A DNA stretch of 64,000 bases from Microbacterium phyllosphaerae (GTDB lineage Bacteria > Actinomycetota > Actinomycetes > Actinomycetales > Microbacteriaceae). The stretch's first letter is position 1. The number at the start of each line of letters is the position of its first letter. The translations under genes and the position numbers were made by a program. Below are positions 9,064 to 17,984 of the stretch, in pieces. The DNA lies in the NCBI RefSeq assembly GCF_017876435.1, contig NZ_JAGIOA010000001.1, positions 1,116,001 through 1,180,000 on the forward strand. The letters run 5' to 3'. Under the pieces are notes generated by a model that was not told the DNA's origin, made no database searches, and saw only the letters and a program-made list of their open reading frames with translations.

Positions 9064-10670
9064 CGCAGGTCCCGTTCGGCCAGATCGCGCCGATCTCCCG
9101 ACGCGCGATCGGCTACCTGATCGACGCACTCATCGCCGGGGGTCTCGCCGTCGTGCTGACGATCCTGGTCGTGATCAGCGCGAACCTCACCGGATCCGTC
9201 GAGGGTGCCGTCGGCGTGCTCGCGATCGGGCTGCCCCTCGTCAGCCTCGTGCTGCTCGGATGGTTCGTGTTCTACACGTTCATGCAGGCCGGTGCGGGGT
9301 CGATCGGCATGCGGTCGCAGGGCCTCCGCCTCATCGCCGAAGACGGCAGCCCGCTCGGCTTCGGCCGCACTCTGCTGCGCAACGTGATCTTCGGACTCGC
9401 CGCGGGCATCGTCGTGGGGTACTTCACCCCGTTGTTCGACGGTTCCGGCCGCTTCCAGGGGTGGCACGACAAGGTCGCGAAGTCGCTGATGCTGGATGCT
9501 CGCGGCGCAGACGCTGCCGATCCGGCCCAGCCGATGCGCGCTGCCGGGGCGCAGGCTCCCGCACCCGTGCCCGGTTTCGCGGCGCCCGGAGTGCCGTTCG
9601 CCCCCGGGATGACTGAAGCCCCTCATGCTCCCGCCACGCAGGCCTTCACCGCGATTCCCGGGATCCCCGCGCCGCACTCGGCGCCGGCGACTCCGTTCGG
9701 CGCGCCCCCCGTTCCGCAGACACCGCCGTTCGGTGCGGACGCTCCCGTGATGCCCCATGCTCCGGCGCCTGCTGCCACGCCGGCATCCTGGCCCGCCGCG
9801 GCCCCGGGAGTGCCCGCTGTGCCGGGAGCTCCCGAAGCCCCGGTAGCCGCACCGGCCCATCCCGCACCTGCGTACGCCGCGCCCGACGCTGCCCCCGCCT
9901 ATGCCGCACCGGCACCCGCCGCTCCCGCCGCTCCCGCCGCTCCGCCGGCACCTGCCGAGCAGGCGCCGCTCGCGACGACTCCGGCTGCGCCCGCGGACGA
10001 CGACGGGCTCATCGCCTACGTCCCCGGCATCACGCTGGATGCCCCGCCTCACCGCAACGCTCCGGACGCGGCACCGACCGAGCAGCCCGCACCGACCGAG
10101 CAGCCCGCGCCGACGGAGCAGCCCGCGCCGGTCGAACCCGTCGCGCCCGCACAGTGGGCCGTGTCCGAGCGCCCGGCCGCCCCCGCGTTTCCCGTCGTGC
10201 CACCGGCGCCCGCGTTCACCGCCGCGCCGGCCGATGAACTCCCCGCACCGGCGACGGTGGCGCCCGATGCGGCCGCGTCCGCGGAGTCGACGCTGTCAGC
10301 CGACAGCGTCGACGACGACCTCGAGGAGACCCGCATCAGCATCCCGGGTCACCGTCTGGTGTTCACCTGGGACGACGGAACCCGCGTCACGGTCTCGCGC
10401 CGCACGGTCTTCGGCCGCAACCCCGCGCCGGAAGACGGAGCCATCATCGTGCCCGTGCGCGACGAGACGCTCTCCCTCTCGAAGACGCACTTCGAGGCCG
10501 CGGCCTCGACCTCGGGCGGCTGGGTGCTCGATCGGTTCTCGACCAACGGCATGACGCTCGTGCGCGAGGGGCAGCGCATCGCTTGCCCGGCCGGGCAGCG
10601 CGTGCCCGTCCGACTCGGCGACGCGATAGAGATCGGCGATCGCATCGTGACCATCGGCGGATACGCATGA
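9060..10670 (+). CDS. RDD family membrane protein with C-terminal FHA domain
   Basis: The 536-residue protein starts with an RDD domain (ISRRAIGYLIDALIAG, then further hydrophobic segments to about residue 130). A long Ala/Pro-rich linker of about 280 residues follows and includes short tandem TEQPAP units near nt 10075-10130. A C-terminal FHA domain covers about residues 428-530 (VFGRNPAPE, LSLSKTHFE, DRFSTNGM). FHA domains bind phosphothreonine, and a Ser/Thr kinase and a PP2C phosphatase lie downstream in the same chain. The protein may tether phospho-signalling to the membrane. Start and stop both overlap neighbours by four bases. Confidence 0.92.
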   Translation: MTQVPFGQIAPISRRAIGYLIDALIAGGLAVVLTILVVISANLTGSVEGAVGVLAIGLPLVSLVLLGWFVFYTFMQAGAGSIGMRSQGLRLIAEDGSPLGFGRTLLRNVIFGLAAGIVVGYFTPLFDGSGRFQGWHDKVAKSLMLDARGADAADPAQPMRAAGAQAPAPVPGFAAPGVPFAPGMTEAPHAPATQAFTAIPGIPAPHSAPATPFGAPPVPQTPPFGADAPVMPHAPAPAATPASWPAAAPGVPAVPGAPEAPVAAPAHPAPAYAAPDAAPAYAAPAPAAPAAPAAPPAPAEQAPLATTPAAPADDDGLIAYVPGITLDAPPHRNAPDAAPTEQPAPTEQPAPTEQPAPVEPVAPAQWAVSERPAAPAFPVVPPAPAFTAAPADELPAPATVAPDAAASAESTLSADSVDDDLEETRISIPGHRLVFTWDDGTRVTVSRRTVFGRNPAPEDGAIIVPVRDETLSLSKTHFEAAASTSGGWVLDRFSTNGMTLVREGQRIACPAGQRVPVRLGDAIEIGDRIVTIGGYA

Positions 10671-11479
10671 GCGTCGCGCTGGCGGTCTCGACGGGTGCGG
10701 CGACGCACACGGGGCTGCGCCGAACCCTCAACGAAGATGCCTTCCTCGCCAGCGCGCCGATCTTCCTCGTCGCCGACGGCATGGGCGGCCACGAGGCGGG
10801 GGAGCGCGCCAGCGCCGCCGTCATCACCGAGTTCTCGCGTCACGTCGGGCAGCCGGCCCTCGCCCTCGACGAGGTGCGCGATGCCGTCGCCGTCGCGCGC
10901 GCAGAGGTCGAAGCGCTGTCGACGACGAGCAACGGCCGGGCGGGCACCACACTGAGCGGTGTCATCATCGCGACGGTCGACGGCATGGGGTACTGGCTCG
11001 TGCTGAACATCGGCGACTCGCGCGTCTACCGCCTCGAGGACGGCGACCTCGAACAGGTGAGTGTCGACCACTCGGTGGTGCAGGAGCTCATCGAGGCGGG
11101 CGAGCTGCGCCCGGAGGACGCGCAGACCGACCGTCGTCGCAACATCATCACCCGGGCCATCGGCGCGGGAAGCGACGGCGAGGTCGACTACTGGCTGTTC
11201 CCCGCCGAGATGGGCGACCGGATGCTGATCTGCTCGGACGGACTCTCGTCGGAACTCAGCGACGGCGCGATCCGCGAGATCCTGATGGTCGAGTCCGATC
11301 CCCAGCGCGCCGCGGACTTCCTCGTCTCGAGCGCGGTGCACGCCGGCGGACGCGACAACGTCACGGCTGTCGTGATCGATGCCGTCTCGGTCGCGTCGAG
11401 GCCAGGCACGCTCGTCGAGACCGATGAACCAGACATCGCGGACACGCGTCCGCGTGAAGCCGCAGGAGGAGTCCGCTGA
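10667..11479 (+). CDS. PP2C family serine/threonine protein phosphatase
   Basis: The protein has 270 residues, the usual size of a bare bacterial PP2C domain, with no transmembrane segment. Metal-binding motifs are intact: LNEDAF (Asp24), VADGMGGHEAGE (Asp37-Gly38), GDSRVYRL, SDGLSSEL and GGRDNVTAVV. It should dephosphorylate substrates of the PknB-like kinase encoded two genes downstream, including FHA partners. The start at ATG 10667 overlaps the preceding stop as ATGA; the longer reading frame would run into the FHA gene. The stop overlaps the next gene as TGATG. Confidence 0.96.
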   Translation: MSVALAVSTGAATHTGLRRTLNEDAFLASAPIFLVADGMGGHEAGERASAAVITEFSRHVGQPALALDEVRDAVAVARAEVEALSTTSNGRAGTTLSGVIIATVDGMGYWLVLNIGDSRVYRLEDGDLEQVSVDHSVVQELIEAGELRPEDAQTDRRRNIITRAIGAGSDGEVDYWLFPAEMGDRMLICSDGLSSELSDGAIREILMVESDPQRAADFLVSSAVHAGGRDNVTAVVIDAVSVASRPGTLVETDEPDIADTRPREAAGGVR

Positions 11480-12924
11480 TGCGTGTGAACTATCGCCCCG
11501 GCACGTGGAACGCCCTGATCCGCGAGCACGCGCTGCTCGTGCTCCCGGCCACCGCCGATCCCGCACTGGTCGCCGATGCGTGGAACGGATTCGACGGCAT
11601 CCGCGAACTCGGCCCGCTGGTCGACCTCCTGGCCGTGCGCTCCGGAGGCTCGCTGTCGTCGGTGCCCGACTTCGCGGCCGTCGTCGTCGACGGCGACGAC
11701 GTGCGGGTCGCCGTCCGCGGAGTCCCCGAGATCATCGTCGAGACCGCCGACGGGCAGACGCGCATCACCGGTGCGGAGGTCACGACGTGGAGCGAACGTC
11801 TTGTTCGCGGCGCCACCCGCGTCGATGTGGTCCTCGAGAGCGCCGACGATGCGGAGCTGCCGATCCTCGGCGGCGTCGTGCGCGCCGCGACGGTCGCGAT
11901 CGATCCGACGGCCGAGGCCTCCCTGTCCGCCATCGAGAGCGCGCCGGCGCGCACTCTCTCCCCGGAACCGATCCCGACGGCGGACGCGGCGCCCGCCCCG
12001 GCACCGGTGCCCGCACCGGGTGCGCCGGAGTCCGCTGAGGGCTCGGCGGATACCGATCTCGGCGCCGCCGCGGTGGCCCCCGTCGCGGTTCCCGCCGTGG
12101 TCGTGCCTCCCGCGCCCGTCGGCCTGCCCTCCGTCGGTGGCGTGCCACCGATCCCTCCCGTGCCTCCACTGGGTGTCGTGCCCCCGCCCGCCAGTACACC
12201 CTCGACCACCGACGCACCCGCGTCCACCGACGCACCCGCGACCACCGACGCACCCGCGTCCACCGGGACCACTCAGGACGAGATCGAGGACGAGCCGGAT
12301 CTGTCCGACACTCTGCTGCCCGAACCCGACATCGCCGACACGGTGATGCCCGACGACGAGTCGAGCACGGATGACTCCGACGGAGCCGACGAGCTCGATG
12401 AGTTCGAGATGCTCTTCGGACAGACCATCCATCGCCCGACGTCGGAGTCCGCCGCCCCTGCGGATGCCGGTCTCGCCGGCGATCACGACGGAGCGACGAT
12501 CTCGGCCGCCGAGGCTCGTGCGCTGCGCAGAGACGCACCCGTCTCGCCGGATGCACCGACCGAGGCGCTGCCCGTGGCGGCGGGCGGCGGGCGCATCCGC
12601 GTGTCCACAGGTCAGGTGGTGACACTCGATCGCACCGTCATCATCGGGCGGAGGCCGCGGTCGACGAGGGCGAGCGGTGCGAACCTGCCGCACCTGGTCG
12701 CCGTCGAGAGCCCGCAGCAGGACATCTCACGCAGCCACCTGGAGGTGCGCCCCGAGGGTGACACCGTCGTGGTCATCGATCTGCACACGACGAACGGCTC
12801 GACCCTGCTGCGTTCCGGAGCCGACCCTGTGCGTCTGCACCCGGGGGAGCAGACGATCGTGCTGTCGGGCGACGTGATCGACCTCGGCGACGGAGTCACC
12901 GTCGCATTCGAGGATCTCCCATGA
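11479..12924 (+). CDS. FHA domain-containing protein
   Basis: The protein has 481 residues: a globular N-terminal region (about 1-140), a Pro/Ala/Thr-rich linker with repeated TDAPAST/TDAPATT units (nt 12205-12265), an acidic stretch, and a C-terminal FHA domain at about 372-475 (IIGRRPRSTR, DISRSHLEVR, DLHTTNGSTL). No membrane segment is evident. It sits between the phosphatase and the kinase genes, so it is a likely phosphothreonine-reading partner or substrate of that pair. The N-terminal domain is not recognised. It is coupled on both sides by overlapping stop and start codons. Confidence 0.93.
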   Translation: MRVNYRPGTWNALIREHALLVLPATADPALVADAWNGFDGIRELGPLVDLLAVRSGGSLSSVPDFAAVVVDGDDVRVAVRGVPEIIVETADGQTRITGAEVTTWSERLVRGATRVDVVLESADDAELPILGGVVRAATVAIDPTAEASLSAIESAPARTLSPEPIPTADAAPAPAPVPAPGAPESAEGSADTDLGAAAVAPVAVPAVVVPPAPVGLPSVGGVPPIPPVPPLGVVPPPASTPSTTDAPASTDAPATTDAPASTGTTQDEIEDEPDLSDTLLPEPDIADTVMPDDESSTDDSDGADELDEFEMLFGQTIHRPTSESAAPADAGLAGDHDGATISAAEARALRRDAPVSPDAPTEALPVAAGGGRIRVSTGQVVTLDRTVIIGRRPRSTRASGANLPHLVAVESPQQDISRSHLEVRPEGDTVVVIDLHTTNGSTLLRSGADPVRLHPGEQTIVLSGDVIDLGDGVTVAFEDLP

Positions 12925-14624
12925 GTCGTCGCCCGTCCCCGCCCCCCGAGCTGCCCGGATTCACGTATCTGGAGCCGCTCGGAACGGGTGGTTTCGCCGA
13001 CGTCTTCCTGTACGAGCAGCAGATGCCGCGCAGGCGCGTGGCCGTGAAGGTGCTTCTCGCCGATCGCCTCACCAGCAGCGCCGCCCAGGAGTTCGCCGAC
13101 GAGGCGAACGTGATGGCGATGCTCTCGACGCATCCGGCGATCGTGACGATCTACCAGGCCGGTGTCGCGGGTGACGACCGCCCGTATCTGGTGATGGAGT
13201 ACTGCCCTCGGCCGAATCTGCAGCTGCGCGCCCGCAAGGAGCCGTTCTCGGTCGCCGAGGCGCTGCGCGTCGGCGTGCAGGTGGCGGGTGCCGTCGAGAC
13301 GGCGCACCGCGCCGGTGTGCTGCACCGAGACATCAAGCCGGCGAACATCCTCGTCACCGAGTACAACCGACCGGCGCTGACCGACTTCGGCATCGCGTCG
13401 ACGACGGGCGCGACGGGTGAGGCATCCGGCATGTCGATCCCGTGGTCGCCGCCCGAGTCGTTCGCGGATCCGCCCCAGAGCGGCCCCCGCACCGACGTGT
13501 GGGCACTGGGTGCGACCCTCTACACACTGCTCGCCGGCCGTTCGCCGTTCGAGCGACCGGGCGAGCGCAACTCGAGCGCCGACCTCATCGAGCGCATCGA
13601 ACGGGCGGCTCTGCCGTCGCTCGCCCGCCCGGATTCGCCGGACAGCCTGCAGCGGCTCCTCGACCGGTCGATGGCCAAGAATCCCGATGATCGGTATCCG
13701 AGCGCGGTGGCGTTCGCGCGTGCGCTGCAGAAGGTGCAGATCGAGCTGTCGCACTCGGTGACGCCGATCGACATCGTCGACGACCATCCGCCGGCAGAGG
13801 ATCTGGATGACGACGGCGACGGTCTCACCCGCGTCCGCGAGATCGTCAGCATCGACCCCGACGTCGCGTCGTTCACCCGTCCTTCCGCGGCCACGCAGCC
13901 GAAGGGGGCGCTGTTCCCGTCGCCCGACGTGCCGCGCTTCGACAGCCCCGACCCGGTCGACGAGGCCACGCAGCTGCGTGCTCCCGGTGCGCCCGCAGCC
14001 CCGGCGACTCCGGAGGACGACGATCGCACGATCGCACGCGGGCCGACGGTCGTGGTGCCGCACGCAGCCACACCGGGAGCATCCGCAGCGTCGCCGTCGT
14101 TCACGTCCCCGTCCGCGGCGCCGTCTCCGGCCGCGTCGCCGACGGCCGGATCGGCATCCGCACAGCCGCACGCGCAGCCGACGAGCGGAGCTGCGACCGA
14201 CGAGAAGCCCCGCAGCCGCAAGGGGCGGACGATCGGTCTGATCGCCGCGGGGGTCGTGGTCGTCGTCGGCGCGATCGTCGGTCTGAACCTCATGGTCGCG
14301 AACCTGCCCACGCCGGAGCCGGTCGCGACGGGCGACGAGGTGGACCCGAAGGACATCGTCTCGGACGTGGTTCCGCAGGTCTCGGATCTCGAGGGCAGCC
14401 GCTCGGGCGACCAGGTCACGTTCACCTGGACGAACACCGACGAGCTCGAGGGCGACAGCTTCATCTGGGTGCCGGTCGATCTGAGCGGCGAGGGAGCTCC
14501 TTCGACGACGACCGACACCACAGTCACGATCGACGACGCCGCCTCGGGTGAGGTGTGCATCGACGTGGCGCTGCGTCGAGATGACGGGCGCGCGTCAGAA
14601 CCGGTACGGGGGTGCGTGAAATGA
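12921..14624 (+). CDS. PknB-like transmembrane serine/threonine protein kinase
   Basis: The 567-residue protein begins with a kinase domain that retains all key residues: glycine loop LGTGGFADV, Lys43 (VAVKVL), Glu61, HRDIKPANIL with Asp137, and DFG Asp155. A Pro/Ala/Ser-rich juxtamembrane linker follows, then one membrane helix at about residues 438-463, and a short extracytoplasmic domain with two cysteines (GEVCID, VRGCVK) that looks fibronectin-III-like rather than PASTA. The kinase is therefore probably a sensor linked to the surface. It belongs to the same coupled chain as PP2C and FHA partners. Confidence 0.95.
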   Translation: MSRRPSPPPELPGFTYLEPLGTGGFADVFLYEQQMPRRRVAVKVLLADRLTSSAAQEFADEANVMAMLSTHPAIVTIYQAGVAGDDRPYLVMEYCPRPNLQLRARKEPFSVAEALRVGVQVAGAVETAHRAGVLHRDIKPANILVTEYNRPALTDFGIASTTGATGEASGMSIPWSPPESFADPPQSGPRTDVWALGATLYTLLAGRSPFERPGERNSSADLIERIERAALPSLARPDSPDSLQRLLDRSMAKNPDDRYPSAVAFARALQKVQIELSHSVTPIDIVDDHPPAEDLDDDGDGLTRVREIVSIDPDVASFTRPSAATQPKGALFPSPDVPRFDSPDPVDEATQLRAPGAPAAPATPEDDDRTIARGPTVVVPHAATPGASAASPSFTSPSAAPSPAASPTAGSASAQPHAQPTSGAATDEKPRSRKGRTIGLIAAGVVVVVGAIVGLNLMVANLPTPEPVATGDEVDPKDIVSDVVPQVSDLEGSRSGDQVTFTWTNTDELEGDSFIWVPVDLSGEGAPSTTTDTTVTIDDAASGEVCIDVALRRDDGRASEPVRGCVK

Positions 14625-15364
14625 CGGGTACGGGCACGGAGGCGGGCGCAGGCACGGGGACGGTGACCGTCGAGTTCGCCGGCGAGTACTTCAGCGTCGA
14701 ACCGGGCAGCCGGTTCACCGCCGGGCGCGAAGGCGATCTGGCGATCGACGACAACCTGTTCCTGCACCGGAACTTCCTCGAGATCGCCGAGTCGGCCGGT
14801 CTCTGGTGGCTGTCGAACATCGGCACGCGCCTCACGGCATCCGTCACCGATCGCACAGGCGGCGTGCAGGCATGGCTGTCTCCCGGGGCTCGCCTGCCTC
14901 TGGTCTTCGACGCGACGACGGTCGTCTTCAGCGCGGGGCCCACCACCTACGAACTCGTCGTGCACGCCACGCAGCCGGCGTTCCGTCCGACGCAGCGCGA
15001 GAGCGCCGGGGGAGACTCGACGATCGGCGACGTGCCGCTCACGCAGTCCCAGCGCCTGCTGATCCTCGCCCTCGCCGAGCCGCAGCTGCTGCGCGACGGC
15101 ACCGGCATGAGCGAGATCCCCACGTCGGCGAAGGCCGCCGCCCGCCTCGGATGGACGGTCACCCGTTTCAACCGCAAGCTCGACAACGTGTGCGACAAGC
15201 TCGACCGCATCGGGGTGCCCGGTATGCGCGGGGGGCAGAGGTCGTTCGCGACGAACCGGCGCGCGCGGCTCGTGGAGTACACGATCGCCACGCGGCTCGT
15301 CACCCGCGAGGACCTCGCAGAGCTCGATCGACCGCAGGGCGCCGGAGAAGACGAGGATGCCTGA
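14621..15364 (+). CDS. FHA-like protein with C-terminal helix-turn-helix-like region
   Basis: The 247-residue protein has an N-terminal FHA-like beta domain (FTAGREGDLAI, NLFLHRNFLEI) and a C-terminal helical region at about 140-235 (SQRLLILALAEPQLL, TSAKAAARLGWTVTRFNRKL). The latter resembles a winged-helix or sigma-region-4-like DNA-binding fold. This order would parallel regulators that join FHA and DNA-binding domains, such as EmbR, although the domain order differs. ATG 14621 gives a four-base ATGA overlap with the kinase stop, like the rest of the chain; GTG 14612 is an alternative. A phospho-dependent transcriptional or adaptor role is inferred. Confidence 0.8.
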   Translation: MTGTGTEAGAGTGTVTVEFAGEYFSVEPGSRFTAGREGDLAIDDNLFLHRNFLEIAESAGLWWLSNIGTRLTASVTDRTGGVQAWLSPGARLPLVFDATTVVFSAGPTTYELVVHATQPAFRPTQRESAGGDSTIGDVPLTQSQRLLILALAEPQLLRDGTGMSEIPTSAKAAARLGWTVTRFNRKLDNVCDKLDRIGVPGMRGGQRSFATNRRARLVEYTIATRLVTREDLAELDRPQGAGEDEDA

Positions 15365-15403
15365 TCGTCAGGTGCCCTGTCCCCGGATGACGGCGGATGC
15401 TCC

Positions 15404-16168
15404 GTGCACGAGCTGAGCGCCCTGGGACTCACCTCCGTGCAGGAGGACGAGTGGCGCGACTTCTTCGGCAGCGGCAGGGTGTTCGTCGCTCCTCTCGATC
15501 GCGCCGCGGTGCGACGGCGCCTGCGGGTCAACGCGGTCGTGATCGGTGTGGCGGGGGTCGTGCTGCTCTCGACCGTCGTGACGTTCTTCGCGGTGCTCTT
15601 CCTGCACATCGGCGGCCCGGTGACCGTGCTGCTGCTGGCGCTGCTCGCCATCGCGGCGATCGTCCTCCTCGTGCGCTTCGCGTTGCTGCGCCGGCGTCTG
15701 CGCGCGGGGCGTGCCTCGACCGATGACTTCCTCGTGGTGAGCGCGGAGGGGATCCGTCTCGCCGGGCATGTCGACCTGCCCTGGACCGCGGTGATCGGCG
15801 GGGTCGGCTTCGATGACCGCGGTGCGGCCGTGCCGCTGCTGCGCGGCCCCGCTGCCGCGATCGAGCGTTCCGCGGGGCGCGTGCAGTCCGAGTTCGTGCT
15901 CGGAGTGCGCGGGGTGCGCGCTCTGCGCGACGCAGCCCCGCACGACCTGCACGGGATCTTCGAGGTGATCGGCGCCCACGGCGGTATCCGGGTGCCGGTC
16001 GATACGATGGTCGCGGCCGAGAACGTCAGGGCCGCTCTCGCGGCGATCTGCATAGCCGGTGTGCGCAGCGGCGTCGACGTCGAGGTGACCTCCGACAGAT
16101 CCACGATCTACGCCAGAACGCTCGCCCTGCTCGGGCCTGAGAAGCCTGCCCCGTCAGGGCAGGGATGA
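15404..16168 (+). CDS. Hypothetical membrane protein with two helices
   Basis: The protein has about 254 residues and starts at GTG 15404, with no strong ribosome-binding site. It has a short N-terminal segment (LTSVQEDEWRDFFGSG), two hydrophobic helices at about residues 42-95, and a C-terminal soluble domain of about 150 residues containing WTAVIGGVGFDDRG. It lies 39 bases after the FHA-HTH gene and on the same strand, so it may be a late member of that transcription unit. No family was recognised. A downstream start inside the first 15 codons cannot be excluded. Confidence 0.75.
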   Translation: MHELSALGLTSVQEDEWRDFFGSGRVFVAPLDRAAVRRRLRVNAVVIGVAGVVLLSTVVTFFAVLFLHIGGPVTVLLLALLAIAAIVLLVRFALLRRRLRAGRASTDDFLVVSAEGIRLAGHVDLPWTAVIGGVGFDDRGAAVPLLRGPAAAIERSAGRVQSEFVLGVRGVRALRDAAPHDLHGIFEVIGAHGGIRVPVDTMVAAENVRAALAAICIAGVRSGVDVEVTSDRSTIYARTLALLGPEKPAPSGQG

Positions 16169-16175
16169 GAGGGAG

Positions 16176-16538
16176 ATGATGGCCGATCTTCGTGCCAGCC
16201 GATGCGAACAGCTCGTCGACCCGGTGACGGCGCTGACCGTCGCCGTCGTGTCGTGCAATGAGCGCATCCCGCAGAGCTTCACCGACATCATCCGCGCGGC
16301 CGAGGACGTGCGGGCCATCGCCGAACTCGGTTCCGACGGGGTCGGCAGCAGCGACTACGTCGAGTGGGCGGCCGGCTCGCCGCGGACCCTCGACGCCCTG
16401 ATCGAGGCGGCCGAGGCGAAGAACACGACGGGCGTGTGGGAGGCATTCTCGCACCCGCAGTACGGTCTGCACCGCGTCGCCGCGGCCTGCAACGGGCTGC
16501 CGCGCTGGGCGCCCCCGGAGGGCTCGGAATTCGTCTGA
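16176..16538 (+). CDS. Hypothetical small protein
   Basis: The 120-residue protein has no signal peptide or membrane segment. It is helical at the N-terminus and ends with GLPRWAPPEGSEFV. A purine-rich ribosome-binding site (GAGGGAG) lies directly before ATG 16176; the adjacent ATG 16179 has slightly better spacing. It follows the preceding gene by seven bases and converges with the lipoprotein gene 15 bases downstream. No family was recognised. Association with the secretion locus rests on position only. Confidence 0.7.
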   Translation: MMADLRASRCEQLVDPVTALTVAVVSCNERIPQSFTDIIRAAEDVRAIAELGSDGVGSSDYVEWAAGSPRTLDALIEAAEAKNTTGVWEAFSHPQYGLHRVAAACNGLPRWAPPEGSEFV

Positions 16539-16553
16539 TCCCCGGCGGGGTCC

Positions 16554-17267
16554 TCAGCAGCCCGCCGCGGAGTCGAGATCGGGGAGATCCACCGGATCGC
16601 CCCACCCCGAGAACTCCAGCTGCAGGCTGCCGGCGATGTCGGCGCGCGTGATCGACACGGGCAGTGCCGGACCCTGCGTCTGCACGCTCAGTGCGCCGAG
16701 AGTGCCGTCGGCGCCCATGATGAGATCGACCGCGTCGTCAGCCGGCGCACCGAGTGCCGAGGCATCGGACGTGTGCTCGGCGAGTGCCTGAAGCGGATGC
16801 AGCAGCGATCCCCAGCGCGTCAGAGCGGGGTCGTCGTCGGCGACGCAGGAGTACTCGTCGGGGGTGAGGCCGTCGCCCGCCGTGGCCTCGGAGGGTCGGA
16901 TGTACGCCTGCCCGTCGCTGATCGCGACCGAGGTCGACTGCCCGTCGACCGTGAACTCGGCGACCGTCTCCTCGCTCGAGCCGTGTACGGAGACCGTCAG
17001 AACCCGCCCTGCGGTGTTCGTGAACGTGCCGGTCATGGTCACGGGTCCCGCCTCGCGGACCGCGCTGAGCACGGCCGACCTGGCGGTGGCGGCATCCAGC
17101 AGCACGATGCCGTTGCCGTCGGTCTCCTCGTCCCAGGCGCCCAGGTCGATGTGCGTCGGGCTGGGGGCGGGCTCGGGTGGCTGTGCGGCTCCTGACGAGC
17201 ATCCGGTGAGCAGCAGGGCGGAGCCCAGGATGACGGCCGTCAGCCGCAGGTCACTCCGTCGAGGCAT
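16554..17267 (-). CDS. Lipoprotein of unknown function
   Basis: The 237-residue product has a classic lipoprotein signal: charged start MPRRSDLR, hydrophobic core and lipobox LLTGC with Cys23. The mature part is small and beta-rich (TMTGTFTNTAGRVLTVSVHG, then AYIRPSEAT), a pattern reminiscent of LppX/LprG-type lipid-binding lipoproteins, but this assignment is weak. ATG 17267 was preferred over an earlier in-frame start at 17312 because it gives a normal signal peptide. It overlaps the end of the upstream minus-strand gene by 17 bases, so the two form an operon running against the surrounding secretion genes. Confidence 0.8.
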   Translation of the reverse strand: MPRRSDLRLTAVILGSALLLTGCSSGAAQPPEPAPSPTHIDLGAWDEETDGNGIVLLDAATARSAVLSAVREAGPVTMTGTFTNTAGRVLTVSVHGSSEETVAEFTVDGQSTSVAISDGQAYIRPSEATAGDGLTPDEYSCVADDDPALTRWGSLLHPLQALAEHTSDASALGAPADDAVDLIMGADGTLGALSVQTQGPALPVSITRADIAGSLQLEFSGWGDPVDLPDLDSAAGC

Positions 17268-17910
17268 CGGTGACACACCCCGAGACGGCGCCCTGGGCGT
17301 CGAGCGTGGCACGGTCGAGCTTGACCTCGGCCTTCTCGTTGCCCTCGGCGGGGCGCACCACGATGCACGAGCCGTCGTCGACGATCGCGGCGGCCCGCGG
17401 CAGCCACGCCTCGGTGCCCGTGACCAGCTGCGACACGTCGAGCGTCGGACCCGAGGGGCCGTCGACGACGATCACCTGATACGGCACGTCGGGGCCCGAC
17501 CAGTCGGCGCGCACCACGTTGTCGGTGACCTCGAGGGTGAGGTCGGTCGCCTTCGACGAGCCCGACAGGCCGCCGACGATCACGAAGACCACGAAGGCGA
17601 TGAGGGCGAGAACGGTCGTGCCGATGGAGATCAGGAAGGCGGGATGCCGCCACAGCGGGCGCTGCTTCTCGGGAGCCTCCTCGAGCTCCGGCAGCACGTC
17701 GCCGGAGGTCTCGAGCGTGCGGATGGAGCCGGGCGCGACCTGCATGCTCGGGCGAGGCGAGTCCCAGCCGAGCTGGCCGTCGAGGGCTGCGGGTGCGGCT
17801 GTGCGGGCGGAGGTCCAGGGCACGGGCGCGGCCGTGATCATGCCGTTCGCCGGTCGCTCGCCGACCGACGCAGCGTTCTGCTGCCGGCGTGTGCGCGGGA
17901 TGTCGCTCAT
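17251..17910 (-). CDS. Single-pass membrane protein with extracytoplasmic Ig-like domain
   Basis: The 219-residue protein has a cytoplasmic N-terminus of about 85 residues, one membrane helix (PAFLISIGTTVLALIAFVVFVIV) at about 90-112, and an outer domain of about 100 residues with two cysteines (DDGSCIVV, VSGCVTD). The outer domain resembles the cysteine-containing extracytoplasmic domain of the kinase encoded at 12921, but this is a visual comparison only. It is transcribed divergently from the secreted protein and EccC genes, so the two directions may share a control region. Function is unknown. Confidence 0.78.
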   Translation of the reverse strand: MSDIPRTRRQQNAASVGERPANGMITAAPVPWTSARTAAPAALDGQLGWDSPRPSMQVAPGSIRTLETSGDVLPELEEAPEKQRPLWRHPAFLISIGTTVLALIAFVVFVIVGGLSGSSKATDLTLEVTDNVVRADWSGPDVPYQVIVVDGPSGPTLDVSQLVTGTEAWLPRAAAIVDDGSCIVVRPAEGNEKAEVKLDRATLDAQGAVSGCVTDASTE

Positions 17911-17984
17911 CGATCTGTGCAGATTCTCCGTCGTGGTCGGGCGCGTCTATCCTAGTCATGGCCCGCCGCCGATCCTGGAGTCTC

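Noticed and set aside
17948..17957. Leaderless start at ATG 17958 from the TATCCT hexamer
   Set aside because: Only four bases separate hexamer and ATG, unlike the six-base spacing elsewhere, and ATG 17985 gives a better signal peptide and ribosome-binding site; kept only as an alternative.
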